Assembly (NCBI GenBank): GCA_937915835.1
Contig: CALGHA010000023.1
Coordinates: forward strand, 1-11,099
Direction: 5' to 3'
From: an uncultured Fretibacterium sp.
GTDB taxonomy: Bacteria > Synergistota > Synergistia > Synergistales > Aminobacteriaceae
Length of the DNA: 11,099 bases
Shown here: in pieces, positions 1-6,004 of the stretch
Position numbering within the stretch: position 1 is the first letter of the stretch
Layout: the number at the start of each line of letters is the position of its first letter
Program-made: the position numbers and the translations under genes
The notes under the pieces: model-generated
The model's input: the letters and a program-made list of their open reading frames with translations, nothing else
What the model was told of the DNA's origin: nothing
The model's database searches: none

Positions 1-24
1 GTTTGTAATCATGAAATTGCTTGA

Positions 25-53
25 ATTATACGCGCGAATTTTTACGTTGACAA
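25..53 (-). promoter_or_regulatory. sigma-70 type promoter firing left out of the window
   Basis: Read on the minus strand there is TTGTCA (53-48), a 17-bp spacer and a perfect TATAAT (30-25). The predicted start of transcription is near position 18, so the transcript leaves the window and its target is unseen. It lies just past the stop of the minus-strand gene ending at 78, so it probably opens a separate transcription unit in the same direction. Confidence 0.65.
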
Positions 54-77
54 GTATAAAGGGATTACGCTGTTGAT

Positions 78-632
78 TTATTCCTCGTAATCAGGCATAG
101 TGTAAGACTGAGAACTGAGAGGCTTATGATAGGGATAAATTGTGAAGCCGTATTTGGGGTCAGTTGAGAAATAGTAAACATGTTCTCCGCCTTCAAAGTC
201 CGCTGTTCCTGATTTTTGGGATTTGCCTACATACGCTTCATTGCCGCAAAAAAGACAGCCTTCCGGGACTATGAGCTGAGTTCCCTGCGGAATGCCTCCC
301 GATGGTAACTGAAAGCCTCCGTCCGCTAATTTTACAGGCTCAAGTGTTTTAACAAAGTTTCCTTTTCTGTCGATTAACTCCGCAGTAACTTTGTCTGGTG
401 AGAAGCTCCAATTAGTGATCTGATATTTTGCGCCTTTTCTCCATTTGTCCAAGCCGTATTGCCATTTTCGGCCATTTTGTTGGGGTGTATTAGCATATCC
501 GCCGTTCTGCTTGTTCTCATGATCAACTTGAACTTGAAGTTTTGCGTTCTCATCTTTGCTGGCGGCATTAACGACACTGCATAACGACATAACTAACACG
601 ATAACGATAACTGCACACAAAAACTTTTTCAT
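78..632 (-). CDS. secreted protein of unknown family (184 aa)
   Basis: I do not recognise this family. Residues 1-23 form a classic signal peptide: MKK, a long Val/Leu/Ile core, then VNA-A as a likely signal peptidase I site, so the product is probably exported to the periplasm or beyond. The mature part is hydrophilic and rich in Gly, Lys, Tyr and Gln, with no membrane segment. It has a CLFC pair (CxxC) near residues 126-129 that could form a disulfide or bind a metal. The tail is Tyr/Pro rich and ends in PDYEE. The ATG at 630-632 is supported by GAGGTG about 10 bases upstream. It stands alone: the next gene upstream ends about 200 bases away, and a different promoter lies just downstream. 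That it is a real gene is fairly secure; no function is assigned. Confidence 0.75.
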   Translation of the reverse strand: MKKFLCAVIVIVLVMSLCSVVNAASKDENAKLQVQVDHENKQNGGYANTPQQNGRKWQYGLDKWRKGAKYQITNWSFSPDKVTAELIDRKGNFVKTLEPVKLADGGFQLPSGGIPQGTQLIVPEGCLFCGNEAYVGKSQKSGTADFEGGEHVYYFSTDPKYGFTIYPYHKPLSSQSYTMPDYEE

Positions 633-811
633 TAGAATATTTCACCTCATAAAAAATTTTACACTTGCACGAAATAATAATAATATTGCTAAAAAATTTG
701 TAGATTAAGTAGAGTAATAATTGTTGATTAGAAATATAAATTGAACGAGTAACTGACTAGCGCATAAAACTTTTTAATATGCTATAACCCTCCGTATTAA
801 AAGCGAAAGAC

Positions 812-840
812 ATGTTACACTACAGAATTAAAAATGTCAA
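812..840 (-). promoter_or_regulatory. possible promoter for the 184-aa secreted protein
   Basis: On the minus strand a perfect TTGACA (840-835) overlaps the stop codon of the 347-aa gene. It is followed after 17 bp by TAACAT (817-812), a 4-of-6 match to the -10 box. It would give a leader of about 170 bases before the ATG at 632. The rest of the 633-836 gap is AT-rich; I see no RNA gene or convincing terminator in it, only a weak 5-bp stem (GACAT/ATGTC) over the same promoter region. Confidence 0.35.
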
Positions 841-1880
841 CTCAATCTGTATTTATTCAGGCCTTCGGTGTAAATTGTTTTTGCGTCGGGAGGGATTGAA
901 GCGTAAATTCCGTTGTCAGGTTCTCCGATATTGTTTGCGCTACTGAGAAAATTTTGTGAAAGTGCTGAAATTCTTAAATTGGCCGGAAGCTCATCAATAA
1001 TTTTTTCGTTCGAGAGTTCAATTTGTGAGCCGTAAGGTGTAACTTCTTCGCCGTCGTCGCTGAACGTTAATATTCCGTTGAAGTCGAGACGTCCTAAGAA
1101 ATTGTCATAAACTTTTTCGCCGAAGAGAAAATTGCTAGCGATTGTTGAGTTTGTGAGTGAAACGTTTTCAAGTCCTCCGCCGAGTTCTGAGAGAAAATCA
1201 TATGCTTCACTCATAATTGCGTCTCTTGCTTTAGCGTTATCTTGAGCCGCCGCAATTTTTCCAGGAAATTCCTCGCGCCAAGTTTTAACAAAGTCAATCT
1301 GCTCTGATAATAACTCCGAAGTTTTTTCGGCTCCCTCAGCGTCCATGACTACATAAGGGCTCCAGGCTTTAAGAGTTTCTTTCACCGTCGGAACTTTCTT
1401 GCTTGTCTCCATAAACGCTTCATCACTTCTTGAACGGGAATAAACGTTAGCTTCTTCATCAACAGTGTACCAGCCAGGTGCTTTTACCTCGTAAATTTTC
1501 TCGCCGGTTTCTTTGTCCGTGTGAATTATCGTTGTAGTCTCAGGGCTCCAAACTTCGCGGACGTTCCAGTTTTCGCCACGTGAAATTCTCTCACGCATTC
1601 TGTCAAAGATGCTGCTTCCGTCGCCGAATTGGCCGTTTTCTCCGAAAGTTATTCCCATGTCATTGTAAAATTTTTCGTCACAACTTTCGCGTGAATTTGT
1701 CCTGCCTGTCATTAAGTCCGTAGGTATCATGACGAGATTATCGCGTAAGTCCTCAATCTCAACTTGAATTTCTATACGGTCGCTGTCAGTTAGGGAATTA
1801 TCTTTTGCGAGTTCGGCCAATTTCTGCATGTTCTCAAGAATACTTTGAGCTTTCTTCATTGCCTTATCCATATTTCTCAC
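837..1880 (-). CDS. hypothetical protein with flagellin-like N-terminal helices (about 347 aa)
   Basis: Function unknown. Residues about 12-52 (QSILENMQKLAELAKDN, then SLTDSDRIEIQVEIEDLRDNL) closely follow the D1 helix of flagellins, where the pattern is LQRMRELAVQAANGTLTDxDRxxxQxEI. The remaining 290 residues do not resemble flagellin. They are acidic with several Trp, including a KAPGWYTVDEE segment, and contain a helical stretch around residues 185-235. No signal peptide or membrane segment is seen. The first possible start is GTG at 1880; ATG at 1871 or 1859 is equally possible, and none has a good Shine-Dalgarno. The frame stays open upstream to a stop at 1911-1913. It follows the 42-codon ORF at 1889-2017 by only 8 bases and probably depends on it for translation, or is the displaced body of the same gene. 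It could be a non-motility flagellin-related surface or scaffold protein. Confidence 0.65.
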   Translation of the reverse strand: MRNMDKAMKKAQSILENMQKLAELAKDNSLTDSDRIEIQVEIEDLRDNLVMIPTDLMTGRTNSRESCDEKFYNDMGITFGENGQFGDGSSIFDRMRERISRGENWNVREVWSPETTTIIHTDKETGEKIYEVKAPGWYTVDEEANVYSRSRSDEAFMETSKKVPTVKETLKAWSPYVVMDAEGAEKTSELLSEQIDFVKTWREEFPGKIAAAQDNAKARDAIMSEAYDFLSELGGGLENVSLTNSTIASNFLFGEKVYDNFLGRLDFNGILTFSDDGEEVTPYGSQIELSNEKIIDELPANLRISALSQNFLSSANNIGEPDNGIYASIPPDAKTIYTEGLNKYRLS

Positions 1881-1888
1881 AGGTTCAT

Positions 1889-2017
1889 TCAGCTGCCGAT
1901 TTCGGAAATATCAAATTTATCTGATTGATGAACTGACGGGAGCGAAAAAGTTTTATGATGAACTCTAGGCTGATTTGTGAGCAATGAAGAGTTATTATTA
2001 ATCCCGTTAATCTGCAT
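1889..2017 (-). CDS. 42-aa ORF, probable N-terminal piece of the neighbouring flagellin-like gene
   Basis: This short ORF starts at ATG 2017 with a strong AGGAGG (2034-2029), 11 bases upstream, and has its own promoter at 2055-2081. The product opens MQINGINNNSS and ends SDKFDISEIGS. That is the kind of N-terminus seen on flagellin- and FlgM-like cytosolic proteins: a short MxINxxN strand, a polar linker, then a DxFxIS segment before the helices. It stops 8 bases before the GTG of the 347-aa ORF, which lies in the -1 frame. Fused, the reading would run FDISEIG into QLNEPVRNMDKAMKK, which is natural for this kind of protein. The simplest reading is that one gene lost a base somewhere in 1889-1910. 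A genuine two-gene coupled operon is the alternative. No function is known. Confidence 0.55.
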   Translation of the reverse strand: MQINGINNNSSLLTNQPRVHHKTFSLPSVHQSDKFDISEIGS

Positions 2018-2054
2018 TTTGTCATCTTCCTCCTGAGTACGAATTATTTTCAGT

Positions 2055-2081
2055 ATTATATGCAAAATTGGGGGGGGTCAA
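2055..2081 (-). promoter_or_regulatory. promoter with an eight-C tract at its -35/spacer junction
   Basis: On the minus strand TTGACC (2081-2076) is followed by 15 bp and a perfect TATAAT (2060-2055). Transcription should start near 2047, about 30 bases before the ATG at 2017. The eight C of 2077-2070 supply the last bases of the -35 box and the first six of the spacer, so slippage there changes the -35 to -10 distance. At 15 bp the promoter is below the 17-bp optimum; one or two extra C would strengthen it. Confidence 0.65.
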
Positions 2082-2090
2082 GAGAGTAAA

Positions 2091-2130
2091 AAAATAGAAC
2101 ATGCCATCAAAATATAACACGTTCTATTTT
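2091..2130 (-). terminator. intrinsic terminator of the BASS symporter gene
   Basis: A perfect 10-bp stem pairs AAAATAGAAC (2091-2100) with GTTCTATTTT (2121-2130) around a 20-base loop. On the minus strand the stem runs into a seven-T tract (2093-2087), placing the terminator 17 bases past the symporter stop. The stem is AT-rich, so it may be moderate in strength. Confidence 0.65.
2109..2130. repeat. 22-bp imperfect palindrome, copy 1
   Basis: The half-sites AAAATATAAC and GTTCTATTTT sit around a 2-bp centre. Another copy, 20 of 22 bases identical when both are read in the sense of the upstream gene, is at 8287-8308. Both begin 17 bases after the stop codon of a transporter gene. Here the right arm can pair either with this left arm or with the more distant arm at 2091-2100. 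Confidence 0.55.
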
Positions 2131-2147
2131 AGTGATGAAAAATTTTT

Positions 2148-3086
2148 CTAGTCGTTATTCCATCGCCGATAAACGCTCGCGAGTAAAGCTCCTGAAATGT
2201 TATGCCAGACGCTGAATAGTGCTCCGGGAACTGTCGCCATCGCCAAATCCGGGAACGTTGAGCCCGCTAAACTCGTCGCAAGTCCTGAGTTCTGCATTCC
2301 GACCTCAATCGAAATTGCTTTTGTCCTCGCAACGCTTAACCCTAAAACTTTTCCCAAAATAAAACCGCATAAATATCCCAGCATGTTATGAAGAAAGACG
2401 ACGACGAACACGAGCCAACCGGTTGATAAAATTCTGGCGGCATTATGTGAGACAACGCAAGCAACGATTAAGCATATTGCCGTAACACTCACAGCAGGTA
2501 GAACGTCAACGAGGCTTCGGGTTAATTTCGTGAAGAGTTTGTTGATGATGAAGCCTAAAACTATTGGGACAATTACGACCTGAACGATTGACATGAACAT
2601 TGCAACTATATCAACTTTGATTGTCGTGTTGAGAAGAAGATACGTAATCGCTGGCGTTAAGAACGGAGCAAGAAGGGTATTTACGCTCGTCATGCCTACG
2701 CTTAAAGCAACATCACCTTTTGAAAGATAAGTTATTACGTTGCTGGAAGTTCCGCCCGGACATGTCCCGACTAAGACGACTCCTGCCATTAACGCGACAT
2801 CAAGAGCAAACGCTAAACTCAAACCGTAAGCAAGAGCCGGCATAATGATAAATTGAGCCAAGCAGCCAAGCAAAATATATTTTGGTTGAGTGAATACGAG
2901 TTTGAAATCGTTGAAGTCAAGAGTTAAGCCCATTCCGAACATTACGATCATTAAGAGGGGATTAATCCATGTGGTCTTTATCCATGTTGAGGACTGAGGG
3001 ACGAACAGAGCTAAAAGCGTAACGACAACGACGATTGCGGCCATGTAACGCCCGAAGGCTTCACTGACTTTGCGAAGAAAATTCAT
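2148..3086 (-). CDS. bile acid:sodium symporter (BASS) family transporter
   Basis: Inner-membrane sodium-coupled carrier, 312 aa, the usual length for the family, with about nine to ten hydrophobic segments. Family signatures are clear: the GTCPGGTSSNVITYL loop (107-121) followed by SKGDVALSVGMT (122-133), and EVGMQNSGLA (261-270), whose Glu and Gln correspond to sodium ligands known from ASBT-type structures. The CPGGTxSNVxTYxxKGDVALS form resembles the bacterial YocS/PanS and plant plastid BASS branch, whose members move organic acids such as pyruvate or ketopantoate rather than bile acids. The substrate here cannot be read from sequence. ATG 3086 has AGGAG 9 bases upstream (3100-3096) and a TTTACA-17-TATAAA promoter. 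It is a single-gene unit ending in the terminator at 2091-2130, and is divergent from terD. Confidence 0.9.
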   Translation of the reverse strand: MNFLRKVSEAFGRYMAAIVVVVTLLALFVPQSSTWIKTTWINPLLMIVMFGMGLTLDFNDFKLVFTQPKYILLGCLAQFIIMPALAYGLSLAFALDVALMAGVVLVGTCPGGTSSNVITYLSKGDVALSVGMTSVNTLLAPFLTPAITYLLLNTTIKVDIVAMFMSIVQVVIVPIVLGFIINKLFTKLTRSLVDVLPAVSVTAICLIVACVVSHNAARILSTGWLVFVVVFLHNMLGYLCGFILGKVLGLSVARTKAISIEVGMQNSGLATSLAGSTFPDLAMATVPGALFSVWHNISGALLASVYRRWNND

Positions 3087-3115
3087 GTGTAAAATCTCCT
3101 GTCTATCATGAAATT

Positions 3116-3144
3116 TTTATACTCAGAATATTATCACATGTAAA
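3116..3144 (-). promoter_or_regulatory. promoter of the BASS symporter gene
   Basis: On the minus strand TTTACA (3144-3139), a 17-bp spacer and TATAAA (3121-3116) place the transcription start near 3109, about 23 bases before the ATG. The hairpin/G-quadruplex element at 3152-3200 lies immediately upstream of the -35 box. Confidence 0.6.
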
Positions 3145-3151
3145 ATTCTTG

Positions 3152-3200
3152 CAGTCCGACTTTTCGCTCCCACCCACCCGCCCCGCTCAAAGTCGGACTG
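3152..3200. repeat. 12-bp inverted repeat with a C/G-rich loop between divergent promoters
   Basis: CAGTCCGACTTT (3152-3163) is perfectly repeated inverted as AAAGTCGGACTG (3189-3200) around a 25-base loop. On the plus strand six T follow (3201-3206), so it has the form of a rightward intrinsic terminator. However, the predicted starts of both flanking genes lie outside it, so neither gene's transcript should include it. It could block antisense or read-through transcription, extrude as a cruciform, or bind a regulator; its right arm occupies the region of the terD -35. Confidence 0.75.
3169..3184 (-). other. G-quadruplex motif in the hairpin loop
   Basis: The minus strand reads GGGGCGGGTGGGTGGG: four G-runs of at least three, separated by single-base loops. 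This is the arrangement known to give very stable parallel quadruplexes. It is isolated in an AT-rich intergenic region and lies exactly in the loop of the 3152-3200 inverted repeat. Confidence 0.75.
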
Positions 3201-3205
3201 TTTTT

Positions 3206-3214
3206 TGCTATAAT
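3206..3214 (+). promoter_or_regulatory. extended -10 promoter of terD
   Basis: TGCTATAAT is a full extended -10 element (TGnTATAAT). No good -35 lies 16-18 bp upstream, because the hairpin's right arm occupies that place; extended -10 promoters can work without one. Transcription would start near 3221, leaving a 25-base leader that contains AGGAGG (3230-3235). Confidence 0.6.
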
Positions 3215-3245
3215 TTCAGAAATTTTCACAGGAGGCGTTTTATTC

Positions 3246-3821
3246 ATGATAAGTTTGTTCAAAGGACAGAAAGTTGACCTCACGAAAAATAATCCCGGAC
3301 TCTCAAAAGTTTTAATCGGTCTCGGCTGGGACGTTAATAAATACGATGGACAATCTCCATTTGACCTCGATGCCGCAGCTTTCTTACTCGGTGCTAATGG
3401 CAAAGTTGCAAGCGATACTGACTTCGTATTCTACAACAACAAAACTCACTCGTCAGGCTCAGTAATCCATTTAGGCGACAACAGAACAGGAGCAGGAGAA
3501 GGCGACGACGAACAAATTACGATTGACCTCGCGAAAGTTCCGGCAACAGTCGAGAAAATTTCATTCACCGTAACAATCCATGACGCTGAAGCCCGCAAAC
3601 AAAACTTCGGCCAAGTCTCAAACGCTTTCATTCGTGTTGCTGATGAGGAAAAAGGCGAGAACTTGATACGCTATGACTTAGGCGAGGACTTCTCAATTGA
3701 GACCGCTGTAGTCGTCGCAGAGTTATACAGAAATTCCGGCGAATGGAAATTTAACGCGATCGGCTCAGGCTTCAAGGGAGGACTTAAAGCGTTATGCGAG
3801 AATTTCGGAGTTAACGTGTAA
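3246..3821 (+). CDS. terD: TerD-family calcium-binding stress protein
   Basis: TerD-domain protein, 191 aa, the normal size for TerD/TerE/CABP-type proteins. Visible signatures are GLGWDVN (26-31), DLDAAAFLL (40-48) and the acidic calcium-binding segment DNRTGAGEGDDEQI (78-91), then the conserved ISFTVTIHDAEARKQNFGQV stretch in two strands. No signal peptide, so cytosolic or membrane-associated. The family is linked to tellurite and other chemical stress and to phage or colicin resistance, with calcium-dependent folding; the exact role is not known. AGGAGG lies 10 bases before ATG 3246. It is the first gene of a rightward run and its stop directly abuts the ATG of the AIM24-family gene. No other ter genes (terA, B, C, Z) are in the window, so this is a reduced ter module. 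The subgroup (TerD, E or Z) is not certain. Confidence 0.92.
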   Translation: MISLFKGQKVDLTKNNPGLSKVLIGLGWDVNKYDGQSPFDLDAAAFLLGANGKVASDTDFVFYNNKTHSSGSVIHLGDNRTGAGEGDDEQITIDLAKVPATVEKISFTVTIHDAEARKQNFGQVSNAFIRVADEEKGENLIRYDLGEDFSIETAVVVAELYRNSGEWKFNAIGSGFKGGLKALCENFGVNV

Positions 3822-4511
3822 ATGAAATACGAAATTTTATACGGAAACGCTTTTCCCGTCGTTCAGTGCGAATTATCGCGAGGCGAGAGCATAAAGGCTG
3901 AATCCGACGCTATGGTCGCAATGTCTGCCAATCTCGACATAACCGGAACAACTGGCGATAAAGGCTTTTTAGGCGGGCTTGCACGAAAATTTTTGACCGG
4001 AGAAAGTTTCTTTTTCCAGAGAATTACTGCCTCAAGAGGTCCGGGAAATGTCTTGCTTGGTCATCCTGCTCCAGGCGGAATTATTGACGTTGGACTTGAC
4101 GGAAGTTACGGGCTTCGAGTTCAGAAAAACGGATTTTTAGCGTCCGAAGAGAGTATTGAAGTTGATACGGCAATGCAGAACCTATCTCAGGGCTTATTCT
4201 CTCGTGAGGGATTTTTCGTGCTCAACATTCACGGAAAAGGTGTAGTCTTCTTGAGCAGCTTCGGAGCAATCCACGCAATTAATTTATCCGACGGCGAAGA
4301 AATAATAATCGACAACGGGCATTTAGTAGCTTGGCCGGATTACATGAACTATAAAGTTGAGAAGGCTTCTGCAGGCTGGTTCTCAAGTTTAACGAGTGGT
4401 GAAGGCTTAGTGTGCAGATTTCGAGGTCCAGGCCCCGTTTTAATCCAGACAAGAAACCCGTCATCGTTCCGTGCATGGCTTCAGGCTCTTAATGCTGGGA
4501 GTTCTTCATAA
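3822..4511 (+). CDS. AIM24 / TIGR00266 family protein
   Basis: 229-aa protein of the AIM24 family, a beta-rich fold named after a yeast mitochondrial inner-membrane protein. Its bacterial role is undefined. Three imperfect internal repeats are visible, each of the form Gly-x-hydrophobic-(x)-GE/EG followed by GxGxVxL: GGLARKFLTGESFFF (51-65) with GPGNVLL (73-79), GLFSREGFFVL (124-134) with GKGVVFL (138-144), and GWFSSLTSGEGLVCRF (185-200) with GPGPVLIQTR (202-211). The GHLVAW segment near 166 is also typical. There is no signal peptide. The ATG begins on the base after the TAA of terD (TAAATG) and only a distant GGAG precedes it, so translation is probably coupled to terD. The tight link implies a shared stress or membrane role; this is inference. 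Confidence 0.85.
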   Translation: MKYEILYGNAFPVVQCELSRGESIKAESDAMVAMSANLDITGTTGDKGFLGGLARKFLTGESFFFQRITASRGPGNVLLGHPAPGGIIDVGLDGSYGLRVQKNGFLASEESIEVDTAMQNLSQGLFSREGFFVLNIHGKGVVFLSSFGAIHAINLSDGEEIIIDNGHLVAWPDYMNYKVEKASAGWFSSLTSGEGLVCRFRGPGPVLIQTRNPSSFRAWLQALNAGSSS

Positions 4512-4563
4512 GTGCGCTAAAATATACACAGCTTTTCAATTTCAATGGGAGGAATTATTCAGC

Positions 4564-4770
4564 ATGAAATTTTATGATCTCGAATGGCTCGCAGAAAAAT
4601 GTGGAACTGACAATAAATATGAGATTACTGCGAAGATTGCGGCGGAAGCACGACGAGAAAGCGAAGAAAGCCTGAACGACAAAAATAATCCCGGCAATGA
4701 ACGCTATATCTCGAATGTCCTGCTCGAAATCGAAGAGGGAAAAAGTCCGATTAACGCGAAAAATGAATAA
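4564..4770 (+). CDS. rpoZ: RNA polymerase omega subunit (RpoZ), divergent
   Basis: 68-aa protein that fits omega in size, pattern and position. NKYEITAKIAAEARR (17-31) matches the family's SKYELVxxAAxRAR helix, and ISNVLLEIEEGK (49-60) matches the VxxALxEIxxGKI helix. A short polar insert (SEESLNDKNNPGNER) separates them. Omega binds the beta-prime subunit and helps RNA polymerase assembly and stability. GGGAGG (4547-4552) lies 11 bases before ATG 4564, fixing the start; an in-frame ATG at 4471 lies inside the preceding gene and has no such signal. It overlaps coaBC by 8 bases. The rpoZ-coaBC-priA order is well known (usually with gmk first), which supports the call. Here gmk is absent and the AIM24-family gene stands in its place. 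Sequence similarity alone would be modest. Confidence 0.75.
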   Translation: MKFYDLEWLAEKCGTDNKYEITAKIAAEARRESEESLNDKNNPGNERYISNVLLEIEEGKSPINAKNE

Positions 4771-6004
4771 CTGGAAAATTGGCCGTAAAATCCTGCTGGG
4801 CATAACCGGCGGAATTGCGGCCTATAAAATTCCGTATTTGGTGAGGTTAATTCGTAAGGCTGAGTGTGAAGTCGAAATCATTATGACTAACTCAGCAAAA
4901 AATTTCGTCGCTCCGATGGCTTTAGCTACACTCTCAGGCCGAAAAGTTTTCACGGATGACGATTTTGATTACACGATACCTCACATAAAATTATCTCAAT
5001 GGGCCGACGCGTTTATCATTGCTCCGTGTTCAGCTAACACGCTTGGAAAAATAGCGAACGGAATTTGTGATAATTTGCTGACTTCTGCCGTTATCGCTTC
5101 AACTTGTCCAGTCCTGATTTTCCCGGCAATGAACGAAAACATGTACGATAATCCGGCTACTCAGGAAAATTTACGCGTTATTGCGACACGACAGCTTCAA
5201 TCGGCACAGGACGAAAATATCCTGCAAACTCAGAAAAACTCTCACGCGTTCTCAGGAATAAAAATCATTGAGCCTTCAACTGGAGCATTGGCCTGTGGAG
5301 TTTCAGGAAAAGGGAGAATGCCTGAACCTGAGGAGATTATGCATGAAATTTTCCGGGCATTATGTCCAGTTCATGACATGGCGGGGAAAAATGTTCTCGT
5401 TACTGCCGGACCGACCCACGAATACTTAGACCCCGTACGTTATATCTCTAATCCTTCGACTGGGAAAATGGGCGTTGCTATGGCTCGTTCAGCTTGGTAC
5501 AGAGGAGCAAACGTGAAAATTATTGCTGGTCCGGTTGAACTTGATGATTACGGCTTTGATGTCGTTCATGTTAAGTCAGCTGTTGAGATGCTCGAAGCTG
5601 TGAAAAATAATCTTTCTTGGGCTGATTATATCGTGAAAGCTGCCGCCGTCGGTGATTATCGAGCTAAAGAGTTTCATTCGCAAAAGATTAAACGCGAGGG
5701 AAGAGACGTAATTAATCTTGAGCTTGTGCAGAACCCGGATATCGCCGCCGAAGTTGGAAGGCTTAAGCGTCCCGGACAAGTTTTAATCGGATTTGCCGCA
5801 GAAACTCAGGACATAATCGAACACGCTAAGGAGAAATTAACGCGCAAAAATCTTGATTACATTCTTGCTAACGACGTAACAGCTCAAAAATCCGGTTTTG
5901 CTTATGACACTAACACGCTGAGATTAATTCCAGGCGATAAAATTTTCACGGGACTTAAAGAAGATATAGCCTTCGATGTCTGGAACAATATTATTCAGGC
6001 TTGA
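4763..6004 (+). CDS. coaBC: bifunctional phosphopantothenoylcysteine decarboxylase / synthetase
   Basis: Two-domain cytosolic enzyme of CoA biosynthesis. The CoaB domain joins 4'-phosphopantothenate to cysteine using CTP, and the FMN-dependent CoaC domain decarboxylates the product to 4'-phosphopantetheine. Counting from ATG 4763 (413 aa): flavin-binding GITGGIAAYK (13-22), catalytic His74 in PHIKLSQWAD, PAMNENMY (121-128) as the substrate clamp, and ACGVSGKGRMPEP (177-189) with the active-site Cys178. The synthetase follows with VTAGPTHEYLDPVRYISN (213-230), STGKMG, AAAVGDYR plus the conserved KIK lysines (308-310), and NPDIAAEVG. All key residues are present. Residues about 138-168 form an unusually long polar stretch before the IIEPSTG strand. 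The start overlaps the rpoZ stop by 8 bases, implying coupling; an upstream in-frame ATG at 4697 lies inside rpoZ and would add a non-homologous tail. The 3' end overlaps priA by 29 bases. Confidence 0.95.
   Translation: MNNWKIGRKILLGITGGIAAYKIPYLVRLIRKAECEVEIIMTNSAKNFVAPMALATLSGRKVFTDDDFDYTIPHIKLSQWADAFIIAPCSANTLGKIANGICDNLLTSAVIASTCPVLIFPAMNENMYDNPATQENLRVIATRQLQSAQDENILQTQKNSHAFSGIKIIEPSTGALACGVSGKGRMPEPEEIMHEIFRALCPVHDMAGKNVLVTAGPTHEYLDPVRYISNPSTGKMGVAMARSAWYRGANVKIIAGPVELDDYGFDVVHVKSAVEMLEAVKNNLSWADYIVKAAAVGDYRAKEFHSQKIKREGRDVINLELVQNPDIAAEVGRLKRPGQVLIGFAAETQDIIEHAKEKLTRKNLDYILANDVTAQKSGFAYDTNTLRLIPGDKIFTGLKEDIAFDVWNNIIQA

Noticed and set aside
1..76. Plus-strand open frame ending in TGA at 74-76, as the tail of an upstream gene
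   Set aside because: It is very short and overlaps the much more convincing minus-strand promoter; coding cannot be judged from so few codons.
1885..2025. A second open frame over the 42-aa ORF, starting at ATG 2025 (begins MTKCRL, 46 aa)
   Set aside because: Its ATG is only 3 bases from AGGAGG and its composition is poor, whereas the MQINGIN frame has better spacing and a natural join to the downstream protein.
3134..3403. Minus-strand 89-aa ORF over the terD start
   Set aside because: It runs through the hairpin and antisense to terD, with no binding site and no recognisable product.
4500..4546. Promoter before rpoZ (TAAAAT at 4518-4523)
   Set aside because: No acceptable -35 at 16-18 bp; read-through from terD is simpler, though a weak promoter cannot be excluded.
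4471..4563. Upstream in-frame ATG for rpoZ
   Set aside because: It lies inside the AIM24-family gene, has no binding site, and would add residues without omega similarity; ATG 4564 has GGGAGG at proper distance.
4697..4762. Upstream in-frame start for coaBC
   Set aside because: It would read 22 extra basic residues through rpoZ; the family starts near the GITGGIAAYK strand, fitting ATG 4763.
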